A stretch of 13,753 nucleotides of DNA. Source: CAYLZO01 sp964387775. GTDB taxonomy: Bacteria > Chloroflexota > Anaerolineae > JAAYZQ01. Position numbers and translations under genes: made by a program. Position 1 is the first letter of the stretch; each line of letters starts with the position of its first letter. The stretch lies in contig CAYLZO010000142.1 in assembly GCA_964387775.1 (NCBI GenBank), forward strand, positions 1 through 13,753. Reading direction: 5' to 3'. Shown piece after piece: positions 5,236 to 10,995 of this stretch. Below the pieces are notes generated by a model. That model was not told the origin of the DNA. It saw only the letters and a program-made list of their open reading frames with translations, and did not search any database.

Positions 5236-6126
5236 TTGAAGAAATGTAGTCGATGCGGCACCGAGATCACCACCGGACAGCGCGTCTGTCCCCATTGTGG
5301 CAAGCCCCAGCGCCAGCCGAGGCAAGTCCGCTGCCGGCACTGCGGGGCGGTTAGCAAGCGGAGCTTGCAGGTCTGTCCTGGGTGTGGTGAGCCCCTGCAA
5401 CACGACTGGCTCCGGCCCATGCTGCTCGGCGGGATGGTGCTGTTGGGCGTGGCCATGGGTCTCTTTGCCGGGCTGTGGATACAGCGGGGGCTGGCCCGCT
5501 TTCGGCCTGCGGTCGTGGTGGGCACGGTCCAGGCCGTGGTCAGCGAGATGCCCCAGCTCGTAGAGGCACCCACCCTCACCCCTTCGATGACCCCCTCGCC
5601 GACGCCGACGCCGACGAACACTGCCACGCCGACGCCCACGCCCAGTTTGACGCCGACGCCGACTTCCACCTCGACGCCGACGCCGACCCGGACGCCCACG
5701 CCAACCGACACGCCCACGCCGACGCCGACCAAGTTCAAGCCGACCCGGACGCCGACTTTTACGCCGACGCCGGCACCCACGGCCGTGCCCCCGACCCTGT
5801 CCAACCCGGAAGACGAGGCCCCCTTCGAAGGCGAAAAGGCGGTCATCAAGCTCGATTGGACTAGCGTGCACACCCTGGCGCCGGACGAGTGTTACCTGGT
5901 GACTTTGCGCTGGACAGAGGAGGGAGCGCCGGCCAAGAGCGAGACCTGCATTCAGGACACCCAGTGGTTTGTGCCTGAGGCCCTGCACCTGCGGGCCGAC
6001 CAGGGGACCGAGCGCGTCTATTTCTGGAGCGTCAGGATCGCGCGCCAGGAGGAGGGCGAGGACGGCGAAAGGATCTACGTGCCGCTCAGCCCACCCAGCG
6101 AGGAGTGGTCGTTCCACTGGAAGTAG
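5236..6126 (+). CDS. Membrane protein: two zinc ribbons, one TM helix, Thr-Pro linker and extracellular domain
   Basis: The start is uncertain. TTG at 5236 follows gaggc (5225-5229) at about six bases; TTG at 5218 would add six residues. The 296-residue protein has two N-terminal zinc ribbons: Cys4/Cys7 with Cys18/Cys21, and Cys33/Cys36 with Cys47/Cys50. One membrane helix spans about 62-82. Residues 112-186 are almost pure Thr/Pro/Ser, a stalk crossing the envelope, and 187-296 form a Trp-rich beta-type domain of unknown function containing the motif pairs LDWTS, LRWTEEG, YFWSVRI and WSFHWK. By topology the ribbons should be cytoplasmic and the C-terminal domain outside. It lies 30 bases after rseP and precedes the terminator. 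Such Thr-Pro stalks are common in Anaerolineae surface proteins. No catalytic motif is seen, so a sensor or scaffold role is only a guess. Confidence 0.85.
   Translation: MKKCSRCGTEITTGQRVCPHCGKPQRQPRQVRCRHCGAVSKRSLQVCPGCGEPLQHDWLRPMLLGGMVLLGVAMGLFAGLWIQRGLARFRPAVVVGTVQAVVSEMPQLVEAPTLTPSMTPSPTPTPTNTATPTPTPSLTPTPTSTSTPTPTRTPTPTDTPTPTPTKFKPTRTPTFTPTPAPTAVPPTLSNPEDEAPFEGEKAVIKLDWTSVHTLAPDECYLVTLRWTEEGAPAKSETCIQDTQWFVPEALHLRADQGTERVYFWSVRIARQEEGEDGERIYVPLSPPSEEWSFHWK
5576..5790 (+). repeat. Low-complexity ACGCCGACGCC-type repeat encoding the Thr-Pro stalk
   Basis: The hexamer acgccg/acgccc (Thr-Pro codon pairs) recurs irregularly through this tract, interrupted by tcc, ttc, aac and aag codons. 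It is protein-coding low complexity rather than a spaced array. It produces a long Gly-Val shadow frame on the other strand that should be ignored. Confidence 0.85.
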
Positions 6127-6147
6127 CGCGCCAGGGAGCTAGCGGGT

Positions 6148-6195
6148 AAAAAGGACCGCTTTCGCACGTTTTAGGTGCGAAAGCGGTCCTTTTTT
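6148..6195. terminator. Strong bidirectional intrinsic terminator between convergent genes
   Basis: A perfect 20-bp stem pairs aaaaaggaccgctttcgcac (6148-6167) with gtgcgaaagcggtccttttt (6175-6194) around a 7-base loop (gttttag). T6 at 6190-6195 serves the + strand and A5 at 6148-6152 supplies a U-tract for the - strand. It lies between the Thr-Pro protein gene ending at 6126 (+) and the CBS-ACT gene ending at 6227 (-). Confidence 0.95.
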
Positions 6196-6226
6196 GAGCG
6201 GGCGGTGGCCCGGGCAGCGCGAGGAG

Positions 6227-6874
6227 CTACACCTCCCGGACGTCCAAGACCCGGGCGCCCTCGATCTGGGACAGGGCCTCGACCAGGACCTCGCGGTCGG
6301 CGTATCGCACTTTGAGCACCAGCCCGGCCTTGCCCGGGTCGTCGGCCATAAAGGCCCCAGTGGCCGAGATGTAGCCGCCCTGTTTGGCCACGGCCTGGGC
6401 TACGGCGGCCAGTTCACCCTCCCGGTCGGGTACCTCCAACGTGATGCGGATGCCCTTCTGTCGCGCGGCGAATAGCTCCATGAACGTGCGGAACATGTCG
6501 CTCTCGGTGATGATGCCCACCAGCTTGTCCTCCCGCAGTACGGGCAGGCAGCCGATCTTGTGGTCGAGCATCAGGTGGGCTGCTTCTTCGATGGGTGTAT
6601 CCTCGCTGGCGGTGATCACGTCCTGAACCATCACGTCCCTGATCCTGATCTTTGTCAGGAGCGAGTGGATCTCCCAGATGCTCAGGGAAGTGGCCTGTGA
6701 GGGCTCGGCCTTGAGCAGGTCTTCCTCGGCGACGAGGCCCACCATTTTACCGGCCTTGTCCACCACCGGCAGGTGACGCACGTTTTGCTCTTTCATGTAG
6801 CGATGGGCGCTGGACACCGATTCGTCTTGGCCAATCGTCAGCGGTCGTTTGGTCATTCGGTCTCGGACAAACAT
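6227..6874 (-). CDS. CBS-CBS-ACT domain protein (AcuB-like)
   Basis: The protein has 215 residues. A CBS pair fills about 1-57 (MFVRDRMTKRPLTIGQDESV; VRHLPVVDKAGKMVGLVAEEDLL) and 74-131 (VRDVM-like IRDVMVQDVITASEDTPIEEA; IGCLPVLREDKLVGIITESDMF). An ACT-like domain follows at about 141-213 (RITLEVPDREGELAAVAQAV). CBS pairs bind adenine nucleotides and ACT domains bind amino acids or other small ligands, so this is probably a ligand-sensing regulator. The same order occurs in AcuB-type proteins, but no acetoin genes are nearby and the target is unknown. The ATG at 6874 has gggagga about ten bases upstream. A TTGACA-N16-TACAAT promoter lies just before it, starting only six bases from the end of the upstream LysM-PA14 gene. 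Confidence 0.92.
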   Translation of the reverse strand: MFVRDRMTKRPLTIGQDESVSSAHRYMKEQNVRHLPVVDKAGKMVGLVAEEDLLKAEPSQATSLSIWEIHSLLTKIRIRDVMVQDVITASEDTPIEEAAHLMLDHKIGCLPVLREDKLVGIITESDMFRTFMELFAARQKGIRITLEVPDREGELAAVAQAVAKQGGYISATGAFMADDPGKAGLVLKVRYADREVLVEALSQIEGARVLDVREV

Positions 6875-6925
6875 GATCGTCAGATCCTCCCTTGTGTTTG
6901 CGCTTGGCTGTCGTCGATTGCGGTC

Positions 6926-6953
6926 ATTGTAGGCCGAGGGCGGGGCGTGTCAA
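6926..6953 (-). promoter_or_regulatory. Promoter of the CBS-ACT gene (TTGACA-N16-TACAAT)
   Basis: On the minus strand, the consensus -35 TTGACA (6953-6948) and -10 TACAAT (6931-6926) are separated by 16 bases. The start of transcription is predicted near 6919, giving a leader of about 45 bases. No terminator separates it from the LysM-PA14 gene ending at 6960. Confidence 0.8.
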
Positions 6954-6959
6954 GACCAG

Positions 6960-8156
6960 CTAGCGTTGGACCCAGCTCACCTTGGCCACGGCGTCGCCCC
7001 GGTTTTCATAGTACTCTACCCGGACCTGGTGCGTGCCTCCCGAAACGTCCACGTCCACGTGATAGGTCCTCGCCGGCGTGTCGTGCCATTCGTCCAGGAT
7101 GAGGCCCCCGTCCAGCCAGATGCGGATGCCATCGTCGGCGGTGGCGGTAAAGCGGTACTTGCCGCCGACGAACTGGAAGCTGCCGGTCCAACGTGCCGAA
7201 AAATAGTCGGCGGTCACACCCGAAGCGGGCGAGCGGTTGCCCCAGTTAAAGTCGATGGCACTCTCGTGGCGGGTCAGTACCGGACTGCCGGAGAGGCCCA
7301 TGTTGTTAAAGTACTCGCCCTTCCAGGCACCGACCCCGTCTGTCCGCTGGACCCAGAACTCGATCTGGGCGCCCCCGGTGTGCTCGTAGTATTCGACGCG
7401 CAGGCTGTGATCGCCGGCCCCGAGCTGGCGGGTCACCGTGTACTCCCGGGGGGCGGTGTCGTGCCACTCGTCGATGACCAGCACATTGTCCACCCAGACG
7501 CGGACGCCGTCGTCTACCCGGACGTAAAAGAGATAGAGGCCGGTGTCAAAGGAGCGGGTCCGCGTCCACAGGGCGGAAAAGTTGTCCTTCGGCAGGTTTT
7601 TGTGGGGGCTGCCCTTTCCCCAGTTGTGGTCGATGGGCGGTTCTGTGCGCGTGACCTTGGGGCTGCCGCTGAGGTCGCGGTTGGCCCAGTATTCGGCCGA
7701 CCACGGCTTGCCTCCGGGCGAAGGTTCAGGCTTCGGTTCCGGCTTGGGGCACGCGGTGGGGACCTTGAGTTGCTGGCCGGGGTAGATCAAGTTGGGGTTC
7801 TTGATCCCGTTCAGCTTGACCAAGGTCGAGAGCGTGGTCCCATAACGGGCGGCGATGATCTTGAGATACTCGCCCCGCTTGACGACGTGGATTTTGGTAC
7901 AGCTCGGTGGGGAGGGCTTGCAAGGCACCGGGATGAGCAGGGTCTGACCGACGTAAATGACGTTGGGATTCCACAGGTTGTTAGCCTTGACAATGGCCTG
8001 AACCGCGACGCCATAGTAGTTTGCGATCTGGGTCAGGTTCTGCCCCGGTTTGACCACGTGGTAAACCGGCTGACAGGCGTAGGCGTCCTGGGGGAAGGAC
8101 AGCCCGGTCAACAATAGGCTCACTACAAGAAGCGTGGCCCAAAGGCGACCTTTCAT
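6960..8156 (-). CDS. Secreted protein with two LysM and two PA14-like domains
   Basis: The protein has 398 residues. An N-terminal signal sequence (MKGR, a hydrophobic core at 5-20, then DAYA before Cys28) directs export. A lipoprotein is possible, but the residues before the Cys are not a typical lipobox. LysM1 (32-77; YHVVKPGQNLTQIANYYG, IYVGQTLLIP) and LysM2 (89-133; IHVVKRGEYLKIIAARYG, IYPGQQLKVP) should bind peptidoglycan or a similar glycan. After a Lys-Pro-Glu linker (136-148), two PA14-like beta domains follow at 152-271 and 277-398, each with VDDGVRVWVDN- or ADDGIRIWLDG-type and DEWHDT motifs and a closing W-V-Q-R. PA14 domains usually bind carbohydrate. The ATG at 8156 was chosen over a frame opening 40 codons earlier because aggag lies eight bases upstream and the signal peptide begins there. 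Confidence 0.92.
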   Translation of the reverse strand: MKGRLWATLLVVSLLLTGLSFPQDAYACQPVYHVVKPGQNLTQIANYYGVAVQAIVKANNLWNPNVIYVGQTLLIPVPCKPSPPSCTKIHVVKRGEYLKIIAARYGTTLSTLVKLNGIKNPNLIYPGQQLKVPTACPKPEPKPEPSPGGKPWSAEYWANRDLSGSPKVTRTEPPIDHNWGKGSPHKNLPKDNFSALWTRTRSFDTGLYLFYVRVDDGVRVWVDNVLVIDEWHDTAPREYTVTRQLGAGDHSLRVEYYEHTGGAQIEFWVQRTDGVGAWKGEYFNNMGLSGSPVLTRHESAIDFNWGNRSPASGVTADYFSARWTGSFQFVGGKYRFTATADDGIRIWLDGGLILDEWHDTPARTYHVDVDVSGGTHQVRVEYYENRGDAVAKVSWVQR

Positions 8157-8215
8157 CGGTTCTGCTCCTTTCCGTCCTGCGTGAGGACGTAAATGAAACC
8201 GTAACGACTCTTGCA

Positions 8216-8257
8216 ACCGTTCATCCCTTTCCCCGCTGGGGGGACGGAGTGAACGGT
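8216..8257. promoter_or_regulatory. Inverted repeat in the leader of the LysM-PA14 gene
   Basis: The arms accgttca (8216-8223) and tgaacggt (8250-8257) are perfect complements and enclose a smaller cccc-gct-gggg hairpin (8231-8241). They lie just downstream of the -10 box on the minus strand, so they would be in the mRNA leader or act as an operator. A second small stem, cgtcc/ggacg, occurs at 8173-8189. The function is unknown. Confidence 0.5.
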
Positions 8258-8267
8258 CACGAACCCT

Positions 8268-8296
8268 ATTATACACCAGATTATGTTTTTTTGCAA
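8268..8296 (-). promoter_or_regulatory. Promoter of the LysM-PA14 gene (TTGCAA-N17-TATAAT)
   Basis: On the minus strand, TTGCAA (8296-8291) and the consensus -10 TATAAT (8273-8268) are 17 bases apart in an AT-rich island within GC-rich DNA. Transcription should begin near 8261, leaving a leader of about 105 bases before the ATG at 8156. Confidence 0.82.
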
Positions 8297-8328
8297 TATC
8301 CGTTTCGATTATTATGCGGCCGGATCAT

Positions 8329-9600
8329 TCAGGGGGAAAGGGACAGTTGGGGCCGCTCGAAAAACGCCCCGGCCCAGGCAAAGGGTACGCCCGCGGCCTC
8401 GGCTGCCTGGCGGTCGGTTTCCTGGTCCCCGACAAAGAGGCAGTCCTCGGGTTGGGCCTGGTACTGCCTCAACGCGTCGAGAATGGCGCCCGGGGCCGGC
8501 TTGCGCCGGGGGCAGTCCCGGGCGTAGCGCGGGATCGTGCCCCGGGGATGGTGGGGGCAGAGGTAGCTGGCATCCACGTGCACCGGCAGGGCGTCGAGCA
8601 CGGCGCGGTGGACGGCATGGGCCTGGCCCTCGGTCATGTGGCCCAAGGCGACGCCGCCCTGGTTGGTGACGACCACCAGCCGCCAGCCCAGCGAGGCATA
8701 ATGATGCAGCTTTTCACCCGCGTTGGGCAGCAGCGTAACCTCGTCGACACGGTTGGGCGGGCGGTCGTCGGGGGCCCGGTTTAGGGTGCCGTCGCGGTCG
8801 AAAAAGAGCAGTTGGTCCTGCTTGATCCGCTCCCAGGCCGGGGGAGGCATCGGCACCACGATGTGCCCCTCGTCCGTCCCGCTGCCAATGCCCCGTGGCC
8901 CATAAGCCGCGTACCCCCGGGGCCCATGATGCCAGGCGTAGAGGGCACTGTAGGCGCAGACGACGGCGTCCAGCAGATCCTCGACCTCCTTGAAGGCCCG
9001 GCCCCGCAACCCCTGGATGGGCCTTTGAGCCAGGTCCGGCGGCAGGTGGAATGGCGGCACGGCCCCGGCGAGGCCGAGGAGATGGCCGCGCAGGCGGGCC
9101 AGTTCGCGCCAGCGGGAGGCATAGTCGCGGCCGGCTCGGGCCTTGTACTTGAGGGTCCGGTCCAGGCCGAACAACGTGACCGTGGCGGGATGGGGAAAAA
9201 CCTCGATAACCTGGCGGCCGGGCTGCTGCTGCCTGACGCGGGGGCTGTGGCGAAAGCCATCGAACTTGAGCTGCTGGGTGAGGGCTTCGGCCCGCAGCCC
9301 GCCGTAGCGGGCCAGGTTGCGGCGGTTGGCGGGGTAGGGTCCCGCTTCAAACCGACGAAAAACGGCCGCCACCTGCCGGTCGCAGGGGCGGCCGCCTGTC
9401 TCGTTGGGTACGGCCAGGGGGGCATCAATGGCAACGAGGCCCGGCCGGCCCGGTGGGATGGACGAATCGACAAAACTCAGGACCTCGGCGTCGTCTCCCA
9501 GCGCGGACGCCGCGTGCAGCACCTGTCCCTCGGCCGAGAGGACGACGCCTCCCGAGCGGTTGCGCGGCGACCAGGCCAGGTCGATGCCGACAAAACGCAC
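8329..9600 (-). CDS. Fusion of DUF429 (RNase H-like) domain and HAD-IIIA phosphatase (GmhB-like)
   Basis: The protein has 423 residues. Residues 1-225 resemble DUF429, predicted RNase H-fold nucleases: GIDLAW with Asp7, VAIDAPLAVPN with Asp59, VIEVFPHPA with Glu133, and EVEDLLDAVVCAYSA with acidic residues at 206-211. Residues 262-412 are a HAD-IIIA phosphatase: FFDRDGTLN (nucleophile Asp268, acid/base Asp270), VTNQGG (311-316), RRKPAPGA (365-372) and FVGDQETDRQAA (389-400). This resembles D-glycero-D-manno-heptose-1,7-bisphosphate 7-phosphatase (GmhB) and histidinol phosphatase. Of the GmhB zinc loop, Cys348, His350 and Cys363 are present, but the second Cys of the usual C-x-C is Arg365. The frame is continuous through the 226-261 linker. 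It starts with GTG three bases after the CBM48 gene, so translation is probably coupled. The physiological substrate is unknown. Confidence 0.85.
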   Translation of the reverse strand: MRFVGIDLAWSPRNRSGGVVLSAEGQVLHAASALGDDAEVLSFVDSSIPPGRPGLVAIDAPLAVPNETGGRPCDRQVAAVFRRFEAGPYPANRRNLARYGGLRAEALTQQLKFDGFRHSPRVRQQQPGRQVIEVFPHPATVTLFGLDRTLKYKARAGRDYASRWRELARLRGHLLGLAGAVPPFHLPPDLAQRPIQGLRGRAFKEVEDLLDAVVCAYSALYAWHHGPRGYAAYGPRGIGSGTDEGHIVVPMPPPAWERIKQDQLLFFDRDGTLNRAPDDRPPNRVDEVTLLPNAGEKLHHYASLGWRLVVVTNQGGVALGHMTEGQAHAVHRAVLDALPVHVDASYLCPHHPRGTIPRYARDCPRRKPAPGAILDALRQYQAQPEDCLFVGDQETDRQAAEAAGVPFAWAGAFFERPQLSLSP

Positions 9601-9603
9601 GGC

Positions 9604-9930
9604 TTATGCGCCGGCGGATTCTTCATAGTCGGTCAGATCGACCACCGAGTCGTAGGACCCGTAGGGGTTCTCGAGGTGGTCGTCGGCGTGCCAGTCGTTG
9701 AGCCACTCCTTGCCGTCCACCAGGTAGCGGAAGCTGTGCTGCTCACCGGCCTTCAGATCGATCGTCACCTTCCAATTCGAATCGGAGCGGTGGCGGGTCA
9801 TGGGTGTAGCCGTGGTGTCCCAGTCGTTAAAGTCGCCGACCAGGTTGACGCGCTCGGCCCACATAGTCGAAGATAACTCAAAGGTCACAGAGACGTAGCC
9901 TGGTTTCTTGGATGGCTTCTTGGTAATCAT
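9604..9930 (-). CDS. Small stand-alone CBM48/AMPK-type glycogen-binding domain protein
   Basis: This 108-residue protein consists almost entirely of one carbohydrate-binding module of the isoamylase-N/AMPK-beta type: YVSVTFELSS, VNLVGDFNDWD (28-38), the aromatic NWKVTIDLKAGEQHSFRYL (52-70), DGKEWLNDW (72-80) and NPYGSYDSVVDL (88-99). Such modules bind glycogen or other alpha-glucans; no enzyme domain is attached. It starts with ATG at 9930, preceded by a ggggga-type purine run. The longer frame upstream would run through the promoter and is not coding. It is the first gene of a two-gene unit with the DUF429-HAD fusion and has a fully consensus promoter, so it is probably well expressed. It may tether a partner to storage glucan; this is inference. 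Confidence 0.9.
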   Translation of the reverse strand: MITKKPSKKPGYVSVTFELSSTMWAERVNLVGDFNDWDTTATPMTRHRSDSNWKVTIDLKAGEQHSFRYLVDGKEWLNDWHADDHLENPYGSYDSVVDLTDYEESAGA

Positions 9931-10041
9931 TCTTTTCCCCCGTCTATCGGTGGTGGTTTGGTTACATACTTTTTGGAAACTGGTTGTGTTGCAGTCCATC
10001 GCCAGGGCGCTCGCCGTGGGTCCTGGAACCGCTGGAGCGCC

Positions 10042-10070
10042 ATTATAGCCCAATTACCAAAAAGTGTCAA
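10042..10070 (-). promoter_or_regulatory. Fully consensus promoter of the CBM48/DUF429-HAD unit (TTGACA-N17-TATAAT)
   Basis: On the minus strand, a perfect -35 TTGACA (10070-10065), a 17-base spacer and a perfect -10 TATAAT (10047-10042). The predicted start is near 10035, giving a leader of about 105 bases to the ATG at 9930. Confidence 0.92.
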
Positions 10071-10120
10071 TCTCGCGACGCCCGGCACCAACCCTCCACC
10101 CCCAAGGTCTCGGTCTCCCG

Positions 10121-10142
10121 TTCGTAGTAGGTGCTCCAGCGC
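10121..10142 (+). repeat. Second copy of the ttcgtagtagg dispersed-repeat core
   Basis: ttcgtagtaggtgctccagcgc matches the left half of the palindromic element at 3101 (ttcgtagtaggcgcttc): the first 11 bases are identical and most of the next six agree. Here the rest of the element, including its GTCGGAGAG ends, is absent, so it looks like a remnant or a divergent copy. Confidence 0.6.
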
Positions 10143-10160
10143 TCCGTGTGCGGGGGGAGG

Positions 10161-10189
10161 TTGACCTTTGTCGCCGCCGGGTGTACAAT
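10161..10189 (+). promoter_or_regulatory. Promoter of the tsaC-type gene (TTGACC-N17-TACAAT)
   Basis: TTGACC at 10161-10166 and TACAAT at 10184-10189 are 17 bases apart. The predicted transcript start is near 10196, giving a leader of about 17 or 59 bases depending on which ATG (10213 or 10255) is used. Confidence 0.75.
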
Positions 10190-10214
10190 GGCCCGGACCA
10201 GGAGTTGCAGCAAT

Positions 10215-10233
10215 GCAGGTGCCAGGCACTTGC
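10215..10233. repeat. 19-base near-palindrome over the first codons/leader of tsaC
   Basis: gcaggtgcc-a-ggcacttgc has arms matching at 8 of 9 positions around a single central base. It lies between the two candidate start codons of the downstream gene and could be an operator or an mRNA hairpin affecting start choice. Confidence 0.5.
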
Positions 10234-10254
10234 TGGTTTTTGAGGTCGCCGTTT

Positions 10255-10902
10255 ATGCCAAATTCGCGTATCCAGACCGTGCGTCTCTCTGCCCAATCGC
10301 CCCAGGCCCTGGAGCAGGGGGTCACACTCTTGCAGCGGGGGGCGGTGATCGCCTTTCCGACCGACACCGTGTACGGCGTCGGCGCCCACGCCTTCCTGCC
10401 CGAGGCGGTGGCCCGGCTCTACGCCGTCAAGGGGCGGCCCGCCGGCCTGCCCATTCCCCTGCTCTTGCCCGACGCGGCGGCGATGGCCCACGTCTGCGCC
10501 GACGTGCCGCCCCTGGCCTGGCAGCTCGCTGAGCGCTTCTGGCCCGGCGGCCTGAGCCTGGTCCTGCGCCGCTCGGCCCCCGTGCCCGACGTGGTGACGG
10601 CCGGCGGACCCACCGTCGCCGTCCGCGTGCCCGACCACGGCCTGGTCCGCGCCCTGTGCCGGCGGCTGGGCGCGCCCCTGGCCGCCACCAGCGCCAACCA
10701 CCACGGCCGGCCCGACCCCGTCACCGCCGCCGACGTCCTGGCTGCGTTGGAGGGCCGCGTCCCCCTCGTCCTCGACGGCGGGCCGTGCCCCGGCGGGGTG
10801 CCTTCCACCGTGCTGGACCTCACCCGCTCCCCGCCCGTGATCCTCCGCGCCGGCCCGGTGACGGACGAGCAACTGTCCGCCATCGTCGCGCCGGATGCCT
10901 GA
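10255..10902 (+). CDS. tsaC: TsaC/Sua5/YrdC family, L-threonylcarbamoyladenylate synthase
   Basis: This 215-residue single-domain protein makes L-threonylcarbamoyl-AMP from threonine, bicarbonate and ATP for the universal t6A37 modification of ANN-decoding tRNAs. Seen motifs are AFPTDTVYGVGA (33-44), the KGRP phosphate/threonine-binding segment with Lys59 and Arg61 (59-62), FWPGGLSLVL (95-104), TVAVRVP (120-126), ATSANHHG (144-151) and PSTVLDL (183-189). It lacks the C-terminal Sua5 domain. Two starts are credible. ATG 10255 has gaggt at eight bases and gives the usual family N-terminus. ATG 10213 has aggag at eight bases and would add 14 residues that show no family similarity. I favour 10255. 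A promoter lies upstream, and the stop codon abuts the next promoter. Confidence 0.93.
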   Translation: MPNSRIQTVRLSAQSPQALEQGVTLLQRGAVIAFPTDTVYGVGAHAFLPEAVARLYAVKGRPAGLPIPLLLPDAAAMAHVCADVPPLAWQLAERFWPGGLSLVLRRSAPVPDVVTAGGPTVAVRVPDHGLVRALCRRLGAPLAATSANHHGRPDPVTAADVLAALEGRVPLVLDGGPCPGGVPSTVLDLTRSPPVILRAGPVTDEQLSAIVAPDA

Positions 10903-10931
10903 TTGACGGTGAGGTCAGATCGTGCTATAAT
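10903..10931 (+). promoter_or_regulatory. Promoter of the membrane protein-GT4-WecG unit (TTGACG-N17-TATAAT)
   Basis: TTGACG (10903-10908) begins at the base after the tsaC TGA. TATAAT is at 10926-10931 with a 17-base spacer. The predicted start is near 10938, giving a leader of about 58 bases to the ATG at 10996. Confidence 0.88.
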
Positions 10932-10962
10932 CTCTGCAAAATCGGTGTCTTACGAGTGAAAT

Positions 10963-10977
10963 GTCGCTTGAAACGAC
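10963..10977. promoter_or_regulatory. 15-base dyad in the leader of the membrane protein gene
   Basis: gtcgctt-g-aaacgac forms 7-base arms matching at 6 of 7 positions. It is about 25 bases downstream of the predicted transcript start and three bases before the purine-rich ribosome site, so it could be a repressor site or a weak hairpin. Confidence 0.35.
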
Positions 10978-10995
10978 TTGAGGAGGAGGAGAAAG

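Larger units (their letters stand above)
9931..10254. other. Intergenic region between divergent units
   Basis: This 324-base stretch carries the two divergent promoters (10042-10070 minus, 10161-10189 plus). It also holds an imperfect inverted repeat (9966-9983 against 10051-10068), a fragment related to the 3081-3188 element (10121-10142), and a 19-base near-palindrome at 10215-10233. I see no further gene; the longer frames through it lack family similarity and cross the promoters. Confidence 0.7.

Noticed and set aside
5576..5790. Possible CRISPR or VNTR array
   Set aside because: The units are six-base Thr-Pro codon pairs with irregular interruptions and no unique spacers; it is protein-coding low complexity.
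5202..5873. Minus-strand frame with long Gly-Val repeats, resembling a structural repeat protein
   Set aside because: It is the antisense of the Thr-Pro codon repeats of the zinc-ribbon membrane protein; the + frame has zinc-ribbon cysteines and a membrane helix.
3901..6117. 738-residue open frame on the minus strand
   Set aside because: It runs opposite to the rseP and Thr-Pro protein genes, is rich in Arg/His/Gly from GC-rich antisense codons, has no family motifs, and crosses real genes with clear domains.
6966..8117. 383-residue plus-strand frame opposite the LysM-PA14 gene
   Set aside because: It has no ribosome site, no motifs and antisense-like composition; the minus strand has a signal peptide, LysM and PA14 domains and a promoter.
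8812..9876. 354-residue plus-strand frame opposite the DUF429-HAD and CBM48 genes
   Set aside because: It spans the boundary of two real minus-strand genes and shows no conserved motif; it is a GC-driven shadow.
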